A stretch of DNA of 64,000 nt from Brachynemurus nebulosus (GCA_035578155.1 JAPWDM010000002.1:41190811-41254810); one strand, 5' to 3'. Positions 23,053 to 34,720 are shown, counted from the stretch's first letter. Notes: generated by a model from the sequence alone, not told the origin. Numbers and translations: made by a program.

Positions 23053-24384
23053 ACTCACAATTATTATAATTTTTTAAGTGACCTTCATATTTTCGTGTCA
23101 TAGTGTTGCTATTGTAGATAGCTATGTTTTTAAAAATGACGCCTCAACTGATAGATAATTATTAAAATATGTACCTACGTCAAAAAAATAAAATTTCATT
23201 TAAAAAAAATTAGGAAATATTTAAACAATACCAGAATAAGAAAAAAAAATCTACATGTGGATATAAATTTTTAATATACGATTGTAATGTTAATATTAAA
23301 ATGGAATATTCACCTGTGCAACTATATTACGATGGCGAAGTTCACATTTTTATGGCACGCTTTTTTTTAGTCCTGAGGGATGAATGAAATAGTAGTAAGT
23401 AGTATAAGTAATATGTATGTATATGGGAGTGTGTTACTGTGAAACAGGAGATGCAGGAATGAAATGGGAGATTCACTGTGGAATGGATTCATTTCTAATA
23501 TTATGCCTATTTGTATATAAAAATAATGATGGGATGTAAACCAGTTCGATGGATGTGTCTCGTTTTAAATTGCCAGTAGGTATGGTTCATTTCAGTTAAA
23601 TTTAACCATGCTTCGTCACTTTGAATTTAAATAATTTCCGTTTTCTTGGCTTTATCTCTTTTATTATTGTATTTATGTAAATTTTAAATTTGCAGTTTAT
23701 TTTTAGAAAAGAATAGAAGATTGATTTGTTTCGAATATAAGAATTATTTAATTTTTTAACGAAAACTCATGATTAATTGTATCTGAAACGAGGTATACTT
23801 TGAATTTTTTTAAAATGTTGAAACTCCGTTCAAAAATGTCGTTCGTGTTACCTTTTCTGGGATTTGCTTGTCAACTGACATTCGTATTTGTATATTTACG
23901 GCAAATCTGCAAACACTTCACTATTTTTCTTTATTGGATGTAGGATAACTATGGTAAATGAAATTGTAAGGTATTCATAATGTTGATGATTAGTGTCCGC
24001 GTGTAGTACAATGCAACACATTTTAAGAATTGAACTTCTGGTTGACTACGAACTCACAACAATTACAGAACCACGAAACTAACCCGAAGTTTCTGCTTTC
24101 TGTTGGGGTATCATTTTCTTTTCTTCTAAGGAATGAAATTCAATTTGAAAATTAATCAATGTTCGAAGCAGTAAAAATGTCGTCTAACTTGTAATATTAA
24201 GGGCAGAACGGGTGCAAGATTATTTGGCGCCCTATGTGAAATATCTTTTAGTGCCCCCGAACTTGATAAATACTTATTTAGACATAATAACAGTTAAAAG
24301 TCACACAATAAATCCGCAACTTTCAACATGTAAAACTTTTTTACAAAGTATATTAACATAATTAAATCAGTACTTAATACTTAT
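23053..24384. other. AT-rich DNA, one possible repeat end at about 24200
   Basis: GGGCAGAACGGGTGCAAGAT with GGCGCCC and GTGCCCCC words at 24200-24260 looks like one end of a hAT-type element. No partner end was found. Nothing else was recognised. Confidence 0.3.
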
Positions 24385-24684
24385 TTATATATTTACAATA
24401 AATTGAAGACATGAGTGGATGAAGGTGTTATGTAATATTTTTTATAATTTTACAGAAGAAATGTTTGAAAGTTTTTATTTATATATACTTCCCATGCAAT
24501 AGCACACGTTTATTATTGAATTTCTACACAAAACTATTGGACTTAATGAAACCAAATTTTAATATATGATACTTCAGCGTACGTACTTCAGAATATTTAA
24601 AAATTTGGCAGAAAATGAATTTGTGAAAAAATGTTACATAACACCTTCATTCACTTATATCTTTAATAACTTATTAATAAATAA
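24385..24684. repeat. Imperfect inverted repeat, ~57-bp arms
   Basis: The arms at 24385-24442 and 24627-24684 share GAAGGTGTTATGTAA and surrounding sequence in opposite orientation. The ~185-bp centre is AT-rich. This is a foldback-type repeat without clear ends. Confidence 0.5.
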
Positions 24685-24839
24685 AAAAAAATATAAAGAA
24701 AAACAAAAAACAGAATTTAAAAAACTGGAGACTATATTTCACTTTTCCTAATCTCAACTTAAGAAAATATAAAAACTAGTTTTAAGCATTAACACTTTCG
24801 TTGCCAAATATTTTATGTTAAGCTGGCCAAATATTTTAT

Positions 24840-26690
24840 GTTACACTAGTTGTTAACCGCGGCTTCGCTACGTAAATTTTGTAATTTAGTAAAAGTAGTT
24901 TTTTTTAGGTAGTTTGCTAAAATATTTTGCTCCTATTTTCTTATCATAAGCTGAAATGATAGGCTTTATTAATTTATTGATAAGCTCACTAATCAATCCT
25001 GTTTATTTTTAATTTTTCTCTTTGACTAGTTATTTAAGAACAACTGAAAATTTTTAAAAACTAATTGGTCATTTCTTCAAACGTATAACATAGACTAAAA
25101 TTCTAAAGTAAGCCTATTAAGAAGGTGTCAACGAATTTGGTTTAGAAGTAAAAAAGTATCTTGATATAAAATACTCAAATATTATATATGTATTTTTAAA
25201 ATCTTTAATTTTTTGTAGACTTTACTCTAAATAAGTATCCTCTCTATTCCTATTGGAAAATTTAACTCCTTACATTCCCTATAAGTCTGTTTGCATTATA
25301 TTTGAGCATTTCCTGACCCATTTTTGGAGACGCTAGAACAGTAGGCGTTGAAAATGTAAACTTTGACCTCTCCCCCATTTCTTTCGGTGTATTCCCTATT
25401 TTACTCTTTACAGGATTAATTTTCAAAAAGTGTTGAAACATGTATTCATTAACTTTTGACAACTATGCCCTCCAGTTTCTTTCATATAAAATTATCTTAA
25501 CTGAGAGTAAAACTACTTTAAATTAGTTATTCCAAAACAAATCGAACAAATTTAGTATCAATTCACTGTTTCAAAGTGCCTCGCTTCGCTCGCCAAACAG
25601 TTCTAAATTCTATAAAAGGTTAATTCTCCATGTAATGCTTCACTCCGCTCGCCAAACGACTCGAAAGCAACCATATTAATATATCTAATTTTCACACTTT
25701 GAGATCTTTCCGTAGATTCCCATATTGATGGTTTCAGAATTAATTCAATTTTAGATCTTTTCGGGATCCGAGAAGCCTGGTAGATTTTTTAAAATTATCC
25801 GTAATTAAACTTTACTATAATCCATTTCTAAAGTGACATTTTAGTGAAAAAGTTTTGAAGTTAACATTTAAATTTTTAAATATGTTTAATTTTTTGTTTT
25901 TCTTTCTTTTGTTTCCGTTTATTGTTAAGGGAGTATTTTTGATATATCAACTTTTGTCTTGAATATATTAACCCCCATAAAGAATATTGTGATAATTTTG
26001 ACTGGAGATGTTGTCAATGTTGAGATGATGAAGCGTCTAAAGAACAAATTTATAAAGTTTCACTGAAATCTGTCCTGCGGTTTTTGTGTCAGCCGTGCTC
26101 ATAGAAGCATTATTACATAAATTCTATGAAACTTCCAAAATATCAGTTTTAGGTATAAGAATATCTTATAGTGATAGATAGACTTTACATTTTTCTACAT
26201 AATTAAAATAAAAAATGTAGGTAATTCATTTAAAAATAAAAGATTTGCGCAATAAACAAAAAATATTTTCAAAAATGCTTTACGTGACCACCCTGTATTA
26301 AGTCAAGGAAGCTGAAACGTCACTGTCACATAGATAATCGGTAACAATTTCCAGCGAATTCAAATTTGTTGTCAAAAACACTTCAATTAACAAATTTGGT
26401 GTCAACTTCCGGTATAACCAAAAATGGCACCAAGTTAAAAATATTTTAATTAAATCTTCATAATTGAAAACTTCTATAAACAAATTTTCAAAAATCTGCT
26501 TTATTTAGAAGACCATACACATCCTGTACATAACCATTTGGGAGATCACATTAAAATGTGGTAAAGATTGATCCGGAGGTTAATATCTATATTTACTGTA
26601 AATTTCAACTCAATAGCTTTAATAGTTTTTGAGTTAAATCGGTTCGTACAGACAGACAGACAAAATTTTTTAAAGTTATTTTAGTATAAT
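24840..26690 (+). repeat. Diverged interspersed-repeat tract, LINE-like ends
   Basis: The tract opens with ACTAGTTGTTAACCGCGGCT and closes with AAATCGGTTCGTACAGACAG, the start and end styles found together in some insect interspersed repeats. In between, GCTTCGCT/CCGCTCGCCAAAC words at 25580 and 25640 recur (as GCTTCGCTCGCTGACGACTC) near 37205. A CTGAAATCTGTCCTGCGGTTTTTG stretch near 26065 is another LINE-tail-like word. No reverse transcriptase frame survives, and this may be several fragments. Confidence 0.3.
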
Positions 26691-27149
26691 ATAGGGAGGT
26701 ATGTCGAATTTGCTAACTGAAAAACATACTAATACTTAAAAATTCGAAAATTACAGACAGACCTTTCTATCTTATTTATAGGTATTGATAAGTACGTTCT
26801 TATATTTGTCATGCAATATCGCGTTATTGGCCATAGAGTATAGTTGCCGGATCACGCGATATCGTGTGGTACGGCAATGAAAGTGTTAAAGAAATGTTTC
26901 AAGAGATTTTTTAATTGTAAATATAATTCGTTTAGCCCGTTTAGCTTCATCGAGAATTTAATTCAGATAAATATCGACACTCAGGGCCGGATCATCGCAT
27001 ATGCCAGGGGCCGGCAACCTTTTTAGGATGGCGAGCCGTCTTTAAAAAAAAAAATTTTAGCGGGCCGCACAGTCAGATATTTTGTAATGTAGTATGTAGC
27101 TTAAATAGGTTTTTTCAAGCGAATTTTTGAATCGAAAAGTCAGCTAGTA

Positions 27150-27500
27150 GAGTCACTGTCTTGATGCGACTTGAGCCCAAAATTATGATTTAAATATTTC
27201 GTCTTGAAGTCTCTAGAAGCCGAAAATGGCATTCACTAAAATTCATATTCGCGCCAAACGAAACATCCTGTTTTTACGAAATTTGGTAAAAATCTTGGAA
27301 GTTCGAAAAGCCCAAAACGATTTTTTAAGCATTTTTGTATAACAAATTTTTGTGGAAAAAATAAGTTTTTTGCCATATTTTCTTACACTGTTGAAAAGAG
27401 GAGAAAAATCAAAGGAGAAAAAGGAGAAAATAGTCAATTAATTTTTGTAAATAGAAATTCGCTATATTATGCAGGATGCTGTGACAGGGGTGCTCTTTTT
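27150..27500 (+). repeat. Repeat family X, old copy without a TA array
   Basis: It contains, in order, the X landmarks GTCACTGTC.TGA.GCGAC, ATTCACTAAAATTCATATTC, AACGAAACATCCTG, TTACGAAATTTGGT, AGTTTTTTGCCA and TATGCAGGATGCTGTGACAG. It is diverged, and where other copies carry (TA)n it has only CATATTCGCGCC. Confidence 0.65.
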
Positions 27501-27643
27501 TTAAGTCAAATATTATTGAAAGTCAAGATAAAAAATATTTATTGTTAGTTTTATTTACGTGTTATAATAACATCGGAGAACAATAAAAGTATAGAATATG
27601 CTCAATTCTGCATAAGCAGAGAAAATTGTTCGAAAATAGTTAT

Positions 27644-27877
27644 TTTCGATACATATGCGTAAAGAGAGGTATTCTAGTAGGCTTAAATTGGAGCACGAGT
27701 CTAAGGGACTGACGTATACATAACGAGATCGAGTGCGCTGTATACGAGCACGAGCCGCCAGGCGAGTGGGGGTAAGCGCACGAGATCTCGTTGTGTATGC
27801 GTCAGTCTCTTTAGCGAGTGCCCCAGTTTAAGCCTATTAGATACCTCACTTTACGCATACGTATCGAACATAATTTT
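27644..27877. repeat. Foldback with ~92-bp arms and GC-rich centre
   Basis: The arms at 27644-27735 and 27786-27877 are diverged reverse complements. They share ATGCGTAAAG.GAGGTAT, AGGCTTAAA.TGG.GCAC and ATAACGAGAT-type words. The ~50-bp centre (CGAGCCGCCAGGCGAGTGGG) is far more GC-rich than the neighbourhood. It lies inside the inner hAT. Confidence 0.7.
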
Positions 27878-29047
27878 TTATAACGACGGCTTCTAAAGTT
27901 TAATAGAGAGAAAAATATTAATTATTTTTAAACAATTTTAGAAAATAGTAGGGTTAATTTTATTTTATAATGTTATATGAAAAAATATTTTTTTCTTAAT
28001 TTGTAGATCGTTTTTATATTTTTTATTAATTTTTTGGTTGTTTTCATGTTTAATTTGAATATGATTATCATTAACAAATGAATATAATTATTTTCTCGCA
28101 TAGTTTTAGTTACTTTCACGCACAGTTGTACTTTCGCGCACAGTTACTGTCGTTTGTTTTACAATGATATGAAAACTGCTCTTTACGCCCACTACACAAC
28201 GCTCGAATATTGAACTTTAGAAGCGGGTGTTATAAAAATTATATTGCTTGGTGGGCCGCATAAAAACTTGCAATGGGCCGCAGGTTGCCGACCTCTGGCA
28301 TAGACAAATGAGACAAATGGCTAGCGCCAAGTCAAACTGTCTATTTTGATTATTTGGATCAATATTTGAAATTTGTTTTAGTTTTTCACATTATTTAATT
28401 TTGTTTTATTTATTACTTTATATTTTTTGTGTGCTCTATATCTTAAGTGGATGGGAGGGGCCCGGTAAGGAGAAAATGTCTGGGGCCCGAAAGTGGGTTA
28501 ATCCGTCTCTGAATATACACAAAAATTCGTTTAACAGCAAATTTTATTAATTGAATAAAATATGCAGCTTAGGTCCCATTAAAAAAAGTTGGGTCTTCAC
28601 TTTAGTGAAGACATTGTAAATTCAGTCAGTTTTAAAATATCAATCTAAAACGATTTAAATTCAATACCCATCCCAAATTTTAGTCTATATAATACCATAT
28701 AAGTAAATATTAGAGATAGAACGCGAGTATAGTCTAAAGTAGACTTGTGTTGGCAACGTGTGGCAACATACACACAGAACAGAGCTGATCATCTGCAACT
28801 TTTACCTCTTCAAAAAAATTTGATGGAGGTATTTTTGCTTATAGTTCTTTCTTTTATTTCATTTCATACGATTCTTCTAGCAATTCTTGGTTGCTTCTTT
28901 TCTTTTAGCTAACACTATATTCCTCGTAGATACGTACATTTCATTTCGAAAATTCCATCATTCCACTTAGAATTTCTACGCGCCTAAACGTACATACAGA
29001 TATATTCACTTTCCATATTCATTGCGTAGAATAAAGATGGAAAACAT

Positions 29048-29200
29048 TAAGGTATGGTATAGGATTGTTGTAGATGTTCGTATCCGCATCCGCATATATG
29101 GAACATTCGCATCCATTATTTCTTATATTCGCGTCCAAATTATCCGCATCCGCATTGTATCCACGAATACAATGCAGATGCGGATTTGCGAATGTTTTTA
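29048..29200 (+). mobile_element. hAT-like fragment with GCGGATGCGGAT-type repeats
   Basis: TATCCGCATCCGCAT, ATCCGCATCCGCATTG and the inverted GCAGATGCGGATTTGCG form an internal inverted repeat. The leading GGTATGGTATAGGATTGTTG matches the reverse of 39005-39080 (ACAACCCTAGTATGGTATAC). These are two fragments of one family, of TAGGGTTGT.ACGGAT hAT style. Confidence 0.45.
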
Positions 29201-29480
29201 CCTTATCTTGGAGTTATTTGTTTTAGAAGTACAGCGACTCTCAACAAGAAAAAAAATTAATGCAAATATTATAAAGTAGCTAATTATTCTGAACACCTGA
29301 CGTGAAAGAGGAAAACGTGACAAAATTCTTTTTCCAAGGCCAGTATCTACTTTAATTGTGTTATTACCTCTACTTGAGTGTTTGCGTATGGGTCAACTAA
29401 TACAATAAAATTATATTCCCTTCTATACAACTTGAAAGTTTCTGGATGTATTTCACATACCAACACTTCAGTATCATCAT

Positions 29481-29601
29481 TTTAGCGAATTTCCAGAATG
29501 GAATTCAACTATTACAGCCACTGTCATGACGCGACCTGAACTCGGGACCATGCAGAAATTTGTTTTGAGGTCCCTAGGAACCGAAAATAATATTCACTAA
29601 A

Positions 29602-29675
<74 letters not shown>

Positions 29676-29676
29676 G

Positions 29677-29747
<71 letters not shown>

Positions 29748-30020
29748 CCGCACGATAACTCTCGAACGAAATGTCCTAGGTTTACGAAATTTGGTGAGAA
29801 CGTTGGAAGTCGAAAAATCTTGGATGAGTTCTTCAGCCAGACACGTCGGATGCCAGGAACATGGTTTTTGTTCTTGCAAAAAATTAGTTTTTTGCCAAAA
29901 TTTCCACTTATTCAAAAATTTTTGCGAAATTTTTTTACACCATTTAAAAGAGAAGAAAAAATTACATAAAAAAGGTCTTTAAACTTTCTTTCTATGTCAA
30001 CTAGTTTCCGAAAAAAACGA
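29481..30020 (+). repeat. Repeat family X, copy with (TA)n (right end missing)
   Basis: It starts TTTAGCGAATTTCCAGAATG and continues with ACAGCCACTGTCATGACGCG, GAGGTCCCTAGGAACCGAAA and ATTCACTAAAATTTA, then the TA array. After it come CCGCACGATAACTCTCGAAC, CCAGACACGTCGGATGCCAG, AATTAGTTTTTTGCCAAAAT and CAACTAGTTTCCGAAAAAAA. It stops before the GATGCTGCGACAGGGGTAT end seen in other copies. Translations across it are conserved between copies only because the DNA is. A 29-bp direct duplication (ATATGGATATTTTGTGTATA at 30096 and 30125) lies just beyond. Confidence 0.75.
29605..29744. repeat. (TA)n microsatellite
   Basis: About 140 bases of alternating TA with three interruptions (TGTA or TATTTA). 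It lies inside the X copy. Confidence 0.95.
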
Positions 30021-30270
30021 TGTTGTTTAGAATGTGATTATTTTATCGTATAAAGTGTGAATTTAATCACATCCTAAGTACATATTCGACACAATATGGA
30101 TATTTTGTGTATAAGGGGTAGTATATGGATATTTTGTGTATAAGAGTACAAGACCATTTCATTATCCGTACTACCATTATGCGTACGGTTTGTGTGTGTA
30201 AACAAATGGAATTCAGATATTATTTAACATATACAGGCGATTATTTTGAAAGTTAACATAAATATATGAT

Positions 30271-30409
30271 AAAATTTCCAGAATGGAATTCAGCTATTAC
30301 AGCCACTGTCATGACGCGGGGGGCATGACCTGAGCCCGGGACTATGGTAGAAATTTGTTTTGAGGTCCCTAGAAACCGAAAATAATAGTCACTAAAATTT
30401 ATATGTATG

Positions 30410-30501
<92 letters not shown>

Positions 30502-30690
30502 CGTGTGTCCGCGCGATAACTCTCGAACGAAGTATCCAATTTTTACGAAACTTGGTGAAAACATTGAAAGTCCCAAACCCTTGGGTGAGTTTGTCAGCCA
30601 GACACGTCGGATGCCAGGAACATTGGTTTTGTTCTTGAAAAAATTAGTTTTTTGCCAAAATTTCCAGTTATTCAAAAATTTTTGAAAACT
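30271..30690 (+). repeat. Repeat family X, second copy with (TA)n
   Basis: It has the same landmarks as 29481-30020 (AATTTCCAGAATGGAATTCA, CACTGTCATGACGCG, CGCGATAACTCTCGAACGAA, CCAGACACGTCGGATGCCAG), with an extra GGGGCATG after GACGCGG. It breaks off after TTATTCAAAAATTTTTG. Confidence 0.75.
30400..30509. repeat. (TA)n passing into (TG)n
   Basis: ATATGTATGTATATG leads into about 75 bases of pure TA, ending GTGTGTGTGCGTGTG. It lies inside the second X copy. Confidence 0.95.
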
Positions 30691-30696
30691 TGAAAG

Positions 30697-30806
30697 TCGT
30701 CCAAGAATGGAATTCAGCTATTACAACCACTGTCATGACGCGACTTAAACTCGGGACCATGGCAGTTTGTTTTGAGGTCCCTAGGAACCGAACATAATAT
30801 TCACTC
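30697..30806 (+). repeat. Repeat family X, left-end fragment joined to element Y
   Basis: It carries AAGAATGGAATTCAGCTATT, CACTGTCATGACGCGACTTA and GAGGTCCCTAGGAACCGAA, then ATTCACTC. Exactly where other X copies have TTTATATA, it joins the Y end AAAGGCTATTGGCAGATAAG. It is therefore an X copy interrupted at its TA position. Confidence 0.65.
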
Positions 30807-31898
30807 AAAGGCTATTGGCAGATAAGCATGGGTAGAAATGCCCCCGCACGAATTGTGTTGGTTTTTTTTCTGCTAACTGCTTTCGATATAAGATTACAAT
30901 TTACTGAGTTTCAACCCTTAAAAACTCACCCTTTGGGGGTAAAAAATTATTTTTTGAAAATCACAAAAAATTTATAACTTTTTAGTGGCTTGACGGATTT
31001 GGCTGGAATTTTTAAATGTTTTAGATACCTCTATAGTGTACCTCAGAAAAAATTATCAGCTTCAAAAAAAAATTATAACCCCCCCCCCCCAAAAAAAATT
31101 GTTTAATTTTTCAATATTTTTTTTCATCAACTTGTAGCTATAGTACAATCACCAAAATTTTTTTGCAGGCTTCCTACTATGACCGATATAACATATAATT
31201 TTTTCAGATTTTTTCTCCGGGTGCGTCATAGTTAAAAAAAATAAAATGTCCAAAAGGATTTTTTTTTTCGATGTTCGTTGTACAATCACCAAAATATTTC
31301 TACAGGCTCCTCACTATGATCAATAGAACATATAATTTTTCCAGAATTTTTTTCCGGGTGTATCATAGTTAAAAAAATTGAATGTCCGAGAATATTTTTT
31401 AGAGATAGGCATAGGCTTCCGGGTACTCAATCGATTGGAAATCGTTTACACATTTTGAATATGTTCATAAAAACATTTGTGATTGCTTAGTTTTCAAAAA
31501 AAAAAATGGTCGACTCAAATCTTCAAATTCCGCAATCAGCCAAACACTTTGGTGAAAAAAATTTTGGTGATTGTACCATAACTACAAGTTGATGAAAAAA
31601 AATATTGAAAAATTAAACAATTTTTTTGGGGGGGTTATAATTTTTTTTTAAGTTGATAATTTTTCTGAGATACACTATAGAGGTATCTAAAACATAAAAA
31701 TTCCAGCCAAATCCGTCAAGCCACTAAAAAGTTATAAATTTTTTGTGATTTTCAAAAAATAATTTTTTACCCCCAAAGGGTGAGTTTTTAAGGGTTGAAA
31801 CTCAGTAAATTGTAATTTTATATCGAAAGCAGTTAGCAGAAAAGAAACCAACACAATTCGTGCGGGGGCATTTCTACTCATGCTTATCCGCCAATAGC

Positions 31899-31902
<4 letters not shown>
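30807..31902. mobile_element. Foldback element Y, ~350-bp arms
   Basis: The arms 30807-31163 and 31555-31902 are near-identical reverse complements. Both carry AAAGGCTATTGGC.GATAAG, AAATGCCCCCGCACGAATTG, CACCCTTTGGGGGTAAAAAA and GGCTTGACGGATTTGGCTGG. The centre holds a ~137-bp tandem duplication: GTACAATCACCAAAAT at 31143 and 31280, with CCGGGTG..TCATAGTTAAAA in each. There is a C12/G-run pair at 31079-31090 and its mirror. No coding frame is visible. The left end abuts an X fragment and the right end abuts (TA)n. Confidence 0.8.

Positions 31903-31971
<69 letters not shown>
31901..31971. repeat. (TA)n microsatellite
   Basis: About 70 bases of pure TA lie between the end of foldback Y and an isolated Y terminus. 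Confidence 0.95.
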
Positions 31972-31974
<3 letters not shown>

Positions 31975-32021
31975 GCTATTGACGGATAAGCATGAGTAGA
32001 AATGCCCCCGCACGAATTGTG

Positions 32022-32022
<1 letters not shown>
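31970..32022 (+). repeat. Isolated Y terminus, 53 bp
   Basis: AAAGGCTATTGACGGATAAG followed by CATGAGTAGAAATGCCCCCG and CACGAATTGTGTT sits between two TA arrays. It differs by only a few bases from the Y arm ends. Confidence 0.85.

Positions 32023-32102
<80 letters not shown>
32023..32102. repeat. (TA)n microsatellite
   Basis: About 80 bases of pure TA lie between two Y termini. Confidence 0.95.
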
Positions 32103-32105
<3 letters not shown>

Positions 32106-32178
32106 GCTATTGACGGATAAGCATGAGTAGAAATGCCCCCGCACGAATTGTGTTGGTTTCTTTTCTGCTAACTGCTTT
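32102..32178 (+). repeat. Isolated Y terminus, 77 bp
   Basis: This starts as the copy at 31970 does, but continues with GGTTTCTTTTCTGCTAACTG before diverging into AT-rich and G-rich DNA (a G9 run near 32229). Confidence 0.85.
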
Positions 32179-32582
32179 AAAATTTAAAATTATTATATTT
32201 ATTGATTATTTATTGATTTGGTTGAAAGGGGGGGGGGTTATTGGTAGGGTGGTTATTGTTTTCTGGTTTAAATTTGGGTGCTACTTTTCGGGTTTGGTTG
32301 GGGTTTCGATCAGCAGAGCATTTCTCCAGGTCTTTTTTTTTTTTTATTTACAAAATTACGATTGAAATTGAATTGAAATAATACTGAAAATTACTTTATA
32401 AGTTATATTTCGCAAATAAATTATATGATTTAAAAGATTATACCAGATATCGAAATATTAGTAAAGGTTACACGTGCTTTTTAAATTTTTTAAACCGGAA
32501 ATATTACGTAATTGAAAGAATATTAAATTATCAAGACAATATTTAAATATTTGAAAACTTACTTAATAATGAATTAAATAAA

Positions 32583-33154
32583 TTTAAATTAACTTAACCT
32601 ATACTGGCAGAACTGACGTTCGCCGCATCGACGTACGTGTCGGAAAATTAAATTTAGATTAACTTTAAACTATACTGGCTGAACTTTACGTTCGTCGCAT
32701 CGACTTACATGTCGGAAACTAAATTTATATTAATTTTAAACTATACTGGCTGAACTTATGTTCGCCGCATCGACTTACATGTCGGAAACTAAATCTAGAT
32801 TAACTTTAAACTATACTGGCTGAACTTTACGTTCGCCGCATCGACTTACATGTCGGAAACTAAATTTAGATTAACTGTAAACTATACTGGCTGAACTTTA
32901 CGTTCGCCGCATCGACCTACATGTCGGAAACTAAATTTAGATTAACTTTAAACTATACTGGCTGAACTTTACGTTCGCCGCGTCGACTTACATGTCGGAA
33001 ACTAAATTTAGATTAACTTTAAACTATACTGGCTGAACTTTACGTTCGCCGCATCGACTTACATGTCGGAAAAACTAAATTTAGATTAACTTTAAACTAT
33101 ACTGGCTGAACTTTACGTTCGCCGCATCGACTTACATGTCGGAAACTAAATTAT
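32583..33154 (+). repeat. Satellite, 71-bp unit, 8 copies
   Basis: The unit contains TTCGCCGCATCGACTTACAT, GTCGGAAACTAAATTTAGAT and CTATACTGGCTGAACTTTAC. CATCGAC (CGTCGAC once) recurs eight times from 32625 to about 33125 at 70-73 bp spacing. The first unit is the most diverged and inner units are nearly identical, which fits expansion from the inside. The CpG-containing core stands out against the AT-rich flanks. Confidence 0.95.
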
Positions 33155-34085
33155 AAACTTATCAATTTAATAAACTATAATATTCGTAAACTATAAGTTA
33201 TTTTTAGTCGTAGACTTTTTTGGCTAAATCCCCAGGAAATCTTTTTAGAAATCTGGATGAATGCGAAAGTACAAACGACGTTAAATATTTAAATGTAAAT
33301 TATTTTTACATGTTACATTTAATTATTTTTTCTTTTATATATCTAATATATATATAAATTATCTTTTATTTTAGTTTAAATAAATTTCCAAAATATATTT
33401 ATTTTAAATTAATTATACGATTTTTCAAAATTTAAAATTATCCTACATGCTACGTTTAATTATTTTCTAATCATTTAAATATAAATTATTTTTCCATTAT
33501 GTTTAAGTAAATTTCCAAATATGTCATAGTAAAATAATACTTATCTTAACAATGAAGAATTTGTAATTTTCAATAATACACTTAAATAAATAATACTTAA
33601 ACTAATTTTAAAATATACATATTTTTTTATTTTTAATGTGTGCAGCCCGAAGGCCACACGAGAAGAGCTTCTCACTAACTCTTTTTCTAACTGTCGTTTT
33701 TAATTAGTATAAGTTATTTATTTTATTATGTAATTTGTTTTGTTAATTATTTCTTTTGAAAAATAAATGTTTAATTAAATAATGTACGCACTTGATATAA
33801 ATTTAAATTTCAGATTTCTGCAAACGTGTAATTAGTTTTTACATTGTCCCTAGATATCAATTTGAAATTATAACGCTAGATGTCGTTAATATATATACAT
33901 ATATAATTGATTTTTTGAATTCTTTGAGATAATATATTGGACTGATATTAATTTCAAACATAGATGTTAGATGTCAGTATTTTGACATTTTTACAAATCG
34001 ATTATTTATTAATTAGATTAAAGTTTTATTATCGATTTCCAAAGTAAATGTTGAATTGATTGATCACATGTAGCAATAATTATTG
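33155..34085. other. AT-rich DNA with a repeat-like GC patch at 33640
   Basis: GTGTGCAGCCCGAAGGCCACACGAG.. near 33638 includes an inverted GTGTG...CACAC pair, and GAGAAGAGCTTCTC is a palindrome. This may be the tail of an interspersed repeat. No gene was seen. Confidence 0.4.
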
Positions 34086-34299
<214 letters not shown>

Positions 34300-34300
<1 letters not shown>

Positions 34301-34520
34301 CGCACGATAACTCTCGAACGAAGTATCCAATTTTTACGAAACTTGGTGAGAACATTGGAAGTCCCAAACCCTTGGATGAGTTCGTCAGCCAGACACGTCG
34401 GATGCCAGGAACATGGTGTTTGTTCTAGCAAAAAATTAGTTTTTTGCCAAAATTTCCACTTATTCAAAAATTTTTGCGAAATTTTTTTTACACCATTTAA
34501 AAGAGAAGAAAATATTACAT
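34300..34520 (+). repeat. Repeat family X, right half
   Basis: It carries CCGCACGATAACTCTCGAAC, GACACGTCGGATGCCAGGAA and AGTTTTTTGCCAAAATTTCC, then ACACCATTTAAAAGAGAAGA. It is joined at 34521 to inverted X-end sequence instead of its own right end. No X left half precedes the TA array. Confidence 0.75.
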
Positions 34521-34720
34521 AAAATACCCCTGTCGCAGCATCCTGCATAACATAGCGAATTTCCATTTACAAGAGTACGTTTTTCTCGGAAACTAGTTGA
34601 TATAGAGTAATTGTAAATAAAAAATACCCCTGTCGCAGCATCCTGCATAACATAGCGAGTTTCCATTTACAAAAGTACGTTTTTCTCGGAAACTAGTTGA
34701 TATAGAGTAATTGTAAATAA
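34521..34720 (-). repeat. Tandem duplication of the X right end, 2 x 100 bp
   Basis: AAAATACCCCTGTCGCAGCA starts at 34521 and again at 34621. The two 100-bp units are nearly identical and both run to GAGTAATTGTAAATAAA. Confidence 0.9.

Larger units (their letters stand above)
27005..28297. mobile_element. Inner hAT-like element, 1293 bp
   Basis: The left end is CAGGGGCCGGCAACCTTTTT and the reverse complement of the right end is CAGAGGTCGGCAACCTGCGG, a well-known hAT terminal pattern. GGGCCGCA words sit just inside each end. The flanking octamers GCATATGC and GCATAGAC match at 6 of 8 positions, fitting a decayed target duplication. The interior holds an old X copy (27150-27500) and a foldback (27644-27877), not a transposase. 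Confidence 0.75.
26982..28511. mobile_element. Outer hAT-like element, split by a nested hAT
   Basis: The left end is CAGGGCCGGATCATCGCAT and the reverse complement of the right end is CAGAGACGGATTAACCCACT. Both match the CAGGGCCGGATTAACCC style of hAT ends, and GGGCCC words near 28455 and 28480 fit. The flanks share AATAT but no clean octamer, so the target duplication is decayed. The second element (27005-28297) sits about 22 bp inside the left end. Confidence 0.5.

Noticed and set aside
30096..30147. 29-bp tandem duplication as a regulatory repeat
   Set aside because: Two short copies in AT-rich DNA are best explained by slippage.
32583..33154. CRISPR array
   Set aside because: Units are head-to-tail with no unique spacers, and the DNA is eukaryotic; it is a satellite.
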